A stretch of 9,064 nt of DNA. It comes from Acinetobacter sp. Lineage in GTDB: Bacteria; Pseudomonadota; Gammaproteobacteria; Pseudomonadales; Moraxellaceae. Numbering within the stretch: position 1 is the first letter of the stretch; each line of letters begins with the position of its first letter. The translations under genes were made by a program, and so were the position numbers. The stretch covers positions 1 through 9,064 of the forward strand of contig JASLJB010000124.1 in NCBI GenBank assembly GCA_030152605.1. Reading direction: 5' to 3'. Positions 6,030-9,064 of the stretch are shown here, one piece after another. The notes beneath the pieces are model-generated. The model did no database searches and had not been told where the DNA came from. It saw only the letters and a list, made by a program, of their open reading frames with translations.

Positions 6030-7157
6030 TTAACGCTGTTCGATCGGTGTGACTTTACGCAATTCTGGACCGGTATATTCAGCACTTGGGCGAATAATAC
6101 GGTTGTCTGCACGCTGCTCCATGACATGTGCCGCCCAACCTGTTACACGGCTCATCACAAAGATTGGCGTGAATAGTTTGGTCGCGATATCCATGAAGTG
6201 ATAAGCCGAAGCATGGAAAAAGTCTGCATTACAGAACAATTTCTTTTCACGCCACATGACTTCTTCACAACGCACAGATACTGGATATAGAACCGTATCA
6301 CCCACATCTTTGGCCAAACGCTCAGACCACAACTTGATGATGTCGTTACGTGGATCATTGTCTTTGTAGATCGCATGACCGAAGCCCATGATCTTTTCTT
6401 TACGCGCAAGCTTGCCTAACATTTCTTGTTCAGCTTGCTCTGCAGAAGTCCAGTTTTCGATCATTTCCATCGCAGCTTCGTTGGCACCGCCATGCAAAGG
6501 ACCGCGCAGTGAACCAATCGCACCAGTAATACATGAATGCATATCCGACAAAGTCGATGCACATACACGCGCTGTAAAGGTCGAAGCGTTGAATTCGTGC
6601 TCAGCATACAAGATCAAAGACACGTTCATGACTTGTTCATGCAATTCATTTGGTTTTTCACCGCGTAATAAATGCAAGAACTGCGCGCCGATAGAATCAT
6701 CATCGGTGTTTTCTTCGATGCGAACACCATCATGGCTGTAGCGATACCAATAACAAATGATCGCCGGCAAGGTCGCTAGGATACGATCGGCAACATCTTG
6801 CTGCTGGTCGAAACTGGCTTCAGTTTCCAAGTTACCTAGCATGGATACGCCAGTACGCATCACATCCATCGGATGTGAATCCGCAGGGATACGCTCGAGT
6901 ACATCTTTGAGTGCTTGAGGTAATACACGTAAAGATTTTAATTTTGCTTTATATGTTTTGAGCTGTTCAGCTGTTGGCAATTCACCAAAGAAGATCAGAT
7001 AAGCCACTTCTTCAAATTGGCAATTTTCTGCAAGGTCTTTGACATCATAACCACGGTAGGTTAAACCTGCGCCACTTTTCCCTACAGTCGACAATGCCGT
7101 TTTTCCAGCAACTTGTCCACGCAACCCTGCGCCTGTGAGTACTTTTCCTTCAGCCAT
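6030..7157 (-). CDS. prpC: 2-methylcitrate synthase
   Basis: Condenses propionyl-CoA with oxaloacetate to 2-methylcitrate, the first committed step of the methylcitrate cycle; it is a cytosolic, citrate-synthase-fold enzyme. The 375-residue product has the expected catalytic triad: His222 in GPLHGGANE, His261 in GFGHAIYKDNDPR and Asp312 in FCNADFFHAS. The short length without a long N-terminal extension, the opening GLRGQVAGKTALSTVG and the SLRGPLHGGANEAAMEM block favour PrpC over the longer, type II citrate synthase GltA. The ATG at 7157 has AGGAG (7169-7165) 7 nt upstream, inside the end of prpB. One base separates the prpB stop from this start, so the pair is translationally coupled. No 2-methylcitrate dehydratase gene follows; the next elements are a terminator and glnG. 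Confidence 0.95.
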   Translation of the reverse strand: MAEGKVLTGAGLRGQVAGKTALSTVGKSGAGLTYRGYDVKDLAENCQFEEVAYLIFFGELPTAEQLKTYKAKLKSLRVLPQALKDVLERIPADSHPMDVMRTGVSMLGNLETEASFDQQQDVADRILATLPAIICYWYRYSHDGVRIEENTDDDSIGAQFLHLLRGEKPNELHEQVMNVSLILYAEHEFNASTFTARVCASTLSDMHSCITGAIGSLRGPLHGGANEAAMEMIENWTSAEQAEQEMLGKLARKEKIMGFGHAIYKDNDPRNDIIKLWSERLAKDVGDTVLYPVSVRCEEVMWREKKLFCNADFFHASAYHFMDIATKLFTPIFVMSRVTGWAAHVMEQRADNRIIRPSAEYTGPELRKVTPIEQR

Positions 7158-7158
7158 C

Positions 7159-8043
7159 TCAGCTCTCCTGCTTAAACAATTTATCTAAAGTATTTTCAAA
7201 AGTATGATAATCAAGGAATTCATACAGCTCTTTACGTTGCTGCATTTGATCTAACACATTGACTTGTGTGCCATTTTTACGAATTGACTGCATCACTTCC
7301 AAAGCGGCTTTTTGCATCGCACGGGTTGGAGAAAGTGGATATAGCACCATGCTGATGCCCTGCTCACCCAACTCATCTACAGTGTAATACGGGGTATCAC
7401 CGAACTCAGTGATATTTGCCAATACCGGCACACCGACTGCATCGCAGACTGTTCTGTACATGGTGATATCTGTCATGGCTTCAGCAAAAATAGCATCGGC
7501 ACCCGCTTCAACGCAGGCACATGCACGATCAATTACCGCTTGTAGACCTTCTTTTTGCAAGGCATCAGTACGTGCCATCACCACAAAGTTCGAATCTGTT
7601 TTCGCATCGACTGCGGCTTTGATCCGGTCAACCATTTCTTGTTGGGTGACGATTTCTTTGTTAGGACGATGACCACAACGCTTTTGCGCGACCTGATCTT
7701 CGATGTGTACCGCAGCAGCGCCAGCACGAATCATCTCTTTAACACTACGTGCGATATTGAATGCACCACCCCAACCGGTATCAATATCCACCAATAACGG
7801 TGTATCCACACGTTCAGTAATACGACGAACATCTTCAAGGACATTGTCTAAACTTGTGATCCCCAGATCAGGTAAACCATAGGAGTAGTTTGCAACTCCC
7901 GCACCTGATACATAAATCGCTTTATAACCGACTTGCTTTGCCATCATCGCAGCGTAAGCGTTTACTGTCCCAATAATCTGTAATGGTTTTTCGATTTCTA
8001 TTGCTTGTCTAAATCTTAAACCTGCAGACGTTTGTGCTGTCAT
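7159..8043 (-). CDS. prpB: 2-methylisocitrate lyase
   Basis: Cleaves 2-methylisocitrate to pyruvate and succinate, the last step of the methylcitrate cycle. It belongs to the isocitrate lyase/PEP mutase family and needs Mg2+. The 294-residue product shows the catalytic loop KRCGHRPNK (121-129, with Cys123 and His125, as in E. coli numbering), metal-binding VDIDTGWGG (Asp86, Asp88), VHIEDQ (112-117) and the ISMVLYPLSPTRAM segment (230-243). It is within two residues of the E. coli length. I start at the ATG at 8043, which has a GGAAGG-type Shine-Dalgarno directly upstream; an in-frame GTG at 8064 would add seven unconserved residues and lacks a ribosome-binding site. It is the first gene of the prpBC unit and is divergent from the TetR gene. 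Confidence 0.95.
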   Translation of the reverse strand: MTAQTSAGLRFRQAIEIEKPLQIIGTVNAYAAMMAKQVGYKAIYVSGAGVANYSYGLPDLGITSLDNVLEDVRRITERVDTPLLVDIDTGWGGAFNIARSVKEMIRAGAAAVHIEDQVAQKRCGHRPNKEIVTQQEMVDRIKAAVDAKTDSNFVVMARTDALQKEGLQAVIDRACACVEAGADAIFAEAMTDITMYRTVCDAVGVPVLANITEFGDTPYYTVDELGEQGISMVLYPLSPTRAMQKAALEVMQSIRKNGTQVNVLDQMQQRKELYEFLDYHTFENTLDKLFKQES

Positions 8044-8077
8044 ATTCCCTTCCACAGTATTCACTTTATTTATCGAA

Positions 8078-8097
8078 TTTTGAGTATAGCCTCAAAA
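8078..8097. promoter_or_regulatory. Operator-like inverted repeat over the putative prpB -10
   Basis: A perfect 7-bp inverted repeat, TTTTGAG and CTCAAAA with a 6-bp centre, covers a TATACT -10-like hexamer on the minus strand (8088-8083). A start near 8076 would leave a leader of about 33 nt before prpB. No good -35 lies 16-18 bp from TATACT; TTGACC (8126-8121) is too far from it, but sits 18 bp from another hexamer, CATATT (8102-8097). The size and placement fit a TetR-type operator. Which protein binds is inferred. Confidence 0.5.
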
Positions 8098-8230
8098 ATA
8101 TGAACTTATATGACTTTTTAGGTCAAAAGCTCTAAAACTTTAGTCACAGCGGTCACAATATTTTTTCAAACAGCTGGTCAAGTTAATATGTAAATAGCTA
8201 ACTTTAGCAGCAGAATTTTATTGACTTATT

Positions 8231-8239
8231 TGCTACAAT
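8231..8239 (+). promoter_or_regulatory. Putative extended -10 promoter for the TetR gene
   Basis: TGCTACAAT fits the extended -10 pattern (TG, one base, TACAAT with 5 of 6 matches), which can work without a good -35. A start near 8246 would give a leader of about 30 nt. The GCTAA-CT-TTAGC palindrome (8197-8208) lies just upstream, where a repressor could occlude RNA polymerase. Motif evidence only. Confidence 0.35.
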
Positions 8240-8275
8240 CTGTACAACCTATTAATTCTTTTATTCTAGTGACTT

Positions 8276-8929
8276 ATGAGTAAATGTTTCGCGGAGATGG
8301 AAATTTCTGGCCACAACTCCCCACAAACACGCCGTGGTCACCAACGTCGTCTCGCATTGTTAGAATGTGCCAGCACGCTATTTTTAGAGCACGGTTTTGA
8401 TGCCGTTTCACTCGATGATATTGTCAATCTTGCCGGCGGATCAAAAACCTCGATCTACAAATATTTTGGCAATAAAGAAGGGTTGTTTGTTGCGATTTGC
8501 GACTTTCGCATTGCTATTTTTTTCAAAGATATTTGCCCAGCCTTTGAACAAAGCAAAGATGATTTGCGTGCCTATCTGATCCGAAATTTAAATAATTTTT
8601 ATCAACATCTCATTCAACCCGAAAATGCTGCTTTTTATCGCCTCATTATTGAACGCACCAAGACCACACCTGAGCTTGCGCATTACATTTATACGCAAGG
8701 TCCAAAAATGATTCAAACCGCCATCGCTAAGGCGCTTGAAAATGCACACAATCAAAATATCATTGACTGTCCGCAGCCTTTATTCTCTGCGCAACTCTAT
8801 CTTGGCATCATTCATACCCTTGAATGGAAAACGCTGATGGGCATCGACATTTCAAAAGATGACCCTGAAATACAAGCTTATTTTGAATACTGTGTTGATC
8901 GCTTTTTAGATGGTCATCAAAGACTGTAA
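8276..8929 (+). CDS. TetR/AcrR-family transcriptional regulator, candidate regulator of prpBC
   Basis: One-component regulator: an N-terminal helix-turn-helix binds an operator and the C-terminal domain binds a ligand and dimerises. The 217-residue product has a clear TetR_N domain (about 24-70): RRLALLECASTLFLEHGFDA, then LDDIVNLAGGSKTSIYKYFG (46-65) as the helix-turn-helix, then NKEGLFVAI. The all-helical C-terminal half (about 85-215) resembles the AefR-like type, with FYRLIIERTKTTPELAHYIY. No membrane segment is present. The start is uncertain: the ATG at 8276 has no clear Shine-Dalgarno, and the next ATG, at 8297, has GGAG directly abutting it, too close to be ideal; both leave the DNA-binding domain intact. 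It diverges from prpB, so control of prpBC and itself is the likeliest role. The effector cannot be told from sequence; 2-methylcitrate or propionyl-CoA are guesses. Confidence 0.9.
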   Translation: MSKCFAEMEISGHNSPQTRRGHQRRLALLECASTLFLEHGFDAVSLDDIVNLAGGSKTSIYKYFGNKEGLFVAICDFRIAIFFKDICPAFEQSKDDLRAYLIRNLNNFYQHLIQPENAAFYRLIIERTKTTPELAHYIYTQGPKMIQTAIAKALENAHNQNIIDCPQPLFSAQLYLGIIHTLEWKTLMGIDISKDDPEIQAYFEYCVDRFLDGHQRL

Positions 8930-8933
8930 TTTT

Positions 8934-8961
8934 TTGCATTTCTTATAAATTAGAGTATATT
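8934..8961 (+). promoter_or_regulatory. Putative sigma-70 promoter for the gene starting at 9048
   Basis: TATATT (8956-8961, 5 of 6) lies 16 bp after TTGCAT (8934-8939, 3 of 6). A start near 8968 gives a leader of about 80 nt. In that leader CAATAG (8995-9000) and CTATTG (9017-9022) could pair as a weak hairpin. I see no terminator after the TetR gene, so readthrough into the next gene is possible. Confidence 0.3.
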
Positions 8962-9047
8962 AGGCGATTCTCCTTTTTTTAATCAATCAACCAACAATAG
9001 ATTGCTGGTCAATTTCCTATTGGCGCAACAATGATTGTGGAGTGACC

Positions 9048-9064
9048 ATGGCATTACGACATTT
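9048..9064 (+). CDS. Start of a further gene, possibly ornithine carbamoyltransferase
   Basis: An ATG at 9048 is preceded by GGAG (9039-9042) 5 nt away and is followed by codons for M-A-L-R-H and then two bases, tt, which allow Phe or Leu. The window ends there. MALRHF is how I remember Acinetobacter ArgF (ornithine carbamoyltransferase, arginine biosynthesis) beginning, but five residues cannot establish identity, so I give no symbol. The Shine-Dalgarno and clean start codon support a real gene. Confidence 0.4.

Larger units (their letters stand above)
8044..8275. promoter_or_regulatory. Divergent regulatory spacer between prpB and the TetR gene (232 bp)
   Basis: AT-rich spacer with several operator-like repeats and no gene that I can see. 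The elements are: TTTTGAG-6 bp-CTCAAAA (8078-8097); TTTTAG-10 bp-CTAAAA (8116-8137), whose arms resemble the first; GCTAA-CT-TTAGC (8197-8208); and a direct repeat of GTCACA (8143-8148 and 8152-8157, 9-bp period). Promoter candidates for both directions are listed separately. Confidence 0.55.

Noticed and set aside
9020..9037. Sigma-54-like element before the last gene (TTGGCGCAACAATGATT)
   Set aside because: The -24 block resembles the glnL one, but the position of the -12 GC holds AT, and it lies only about 20 bp before the start codon.

Overview
The window looks like a core chromosomal segment from an Acinetobacter-type gammaproteobacterium (Moraxellaceae). The basis is the strong resemblance of the encoded Frr, PyrH, RimO, NtrB/NtrC, PrpB and PrpC proteins to what I remember of Acinetobacter homologues, together with moderately AT-rich DNA and AT-rich intergenic regions. 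This is recall, not a database result. I see no mobile element, rRNA or tRNA gene, CRISPR array or phage gene.

Layout. Positions 1-2914 hold four minus-strand genes, transcribed rimO, pyrH, frr, uppS (uppS runs off the left edge). They cover ribosomal protein S12 modification, UMP phosphorylation, ribosome recycling and undecaprenyl diphosphate synthesis. A 361-bp divergent spacer (2915-3275) separates rimO from the plus-strand nitrogen two-component operon glnL(ntrB)-glnG(ntrC) at 3276-5871, whose genes overlap by 14 bp. A perfect 34-bp palindrome (5921-5954) is placed as a shared terminator between glnG and the convergent minus-strand pair prpB-prpC (8043 down to 6030), which encode methylisocitrate lyase and 2-methylcitrate synthase of propionate catabolism. 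A 232-bp divergent spacer (8044-8275) separates prpB from a plus-strand TetR-family regulator (8276-8929). The last 17 bases begin another plus-strand gene, possibly argF.

How the parts work together. The glnLG promoter region carries a very good sigma-54 (-24/-12) element and one strong plus one weaker NtrC-box-like site upstream, so the operon probably activates its own transcription. The prp pair is a minimal locus: no dehydratase gene (prpD, or acnD with prpF) adjoins it, because the terminator follows prpC directly. The divergent TetR gene and a 7-bp-arm inverted repeat over the best prpB -10 element suggest local repression by that TetR protein.

No clearly new biological system is visible. 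The best leads are the regulatory DNA of the two divergent spacers, the unusual prpBC-tetR arrangement, the hairpin array between rimO and pyrH, and the acidic C-terminal tail of NtrC.
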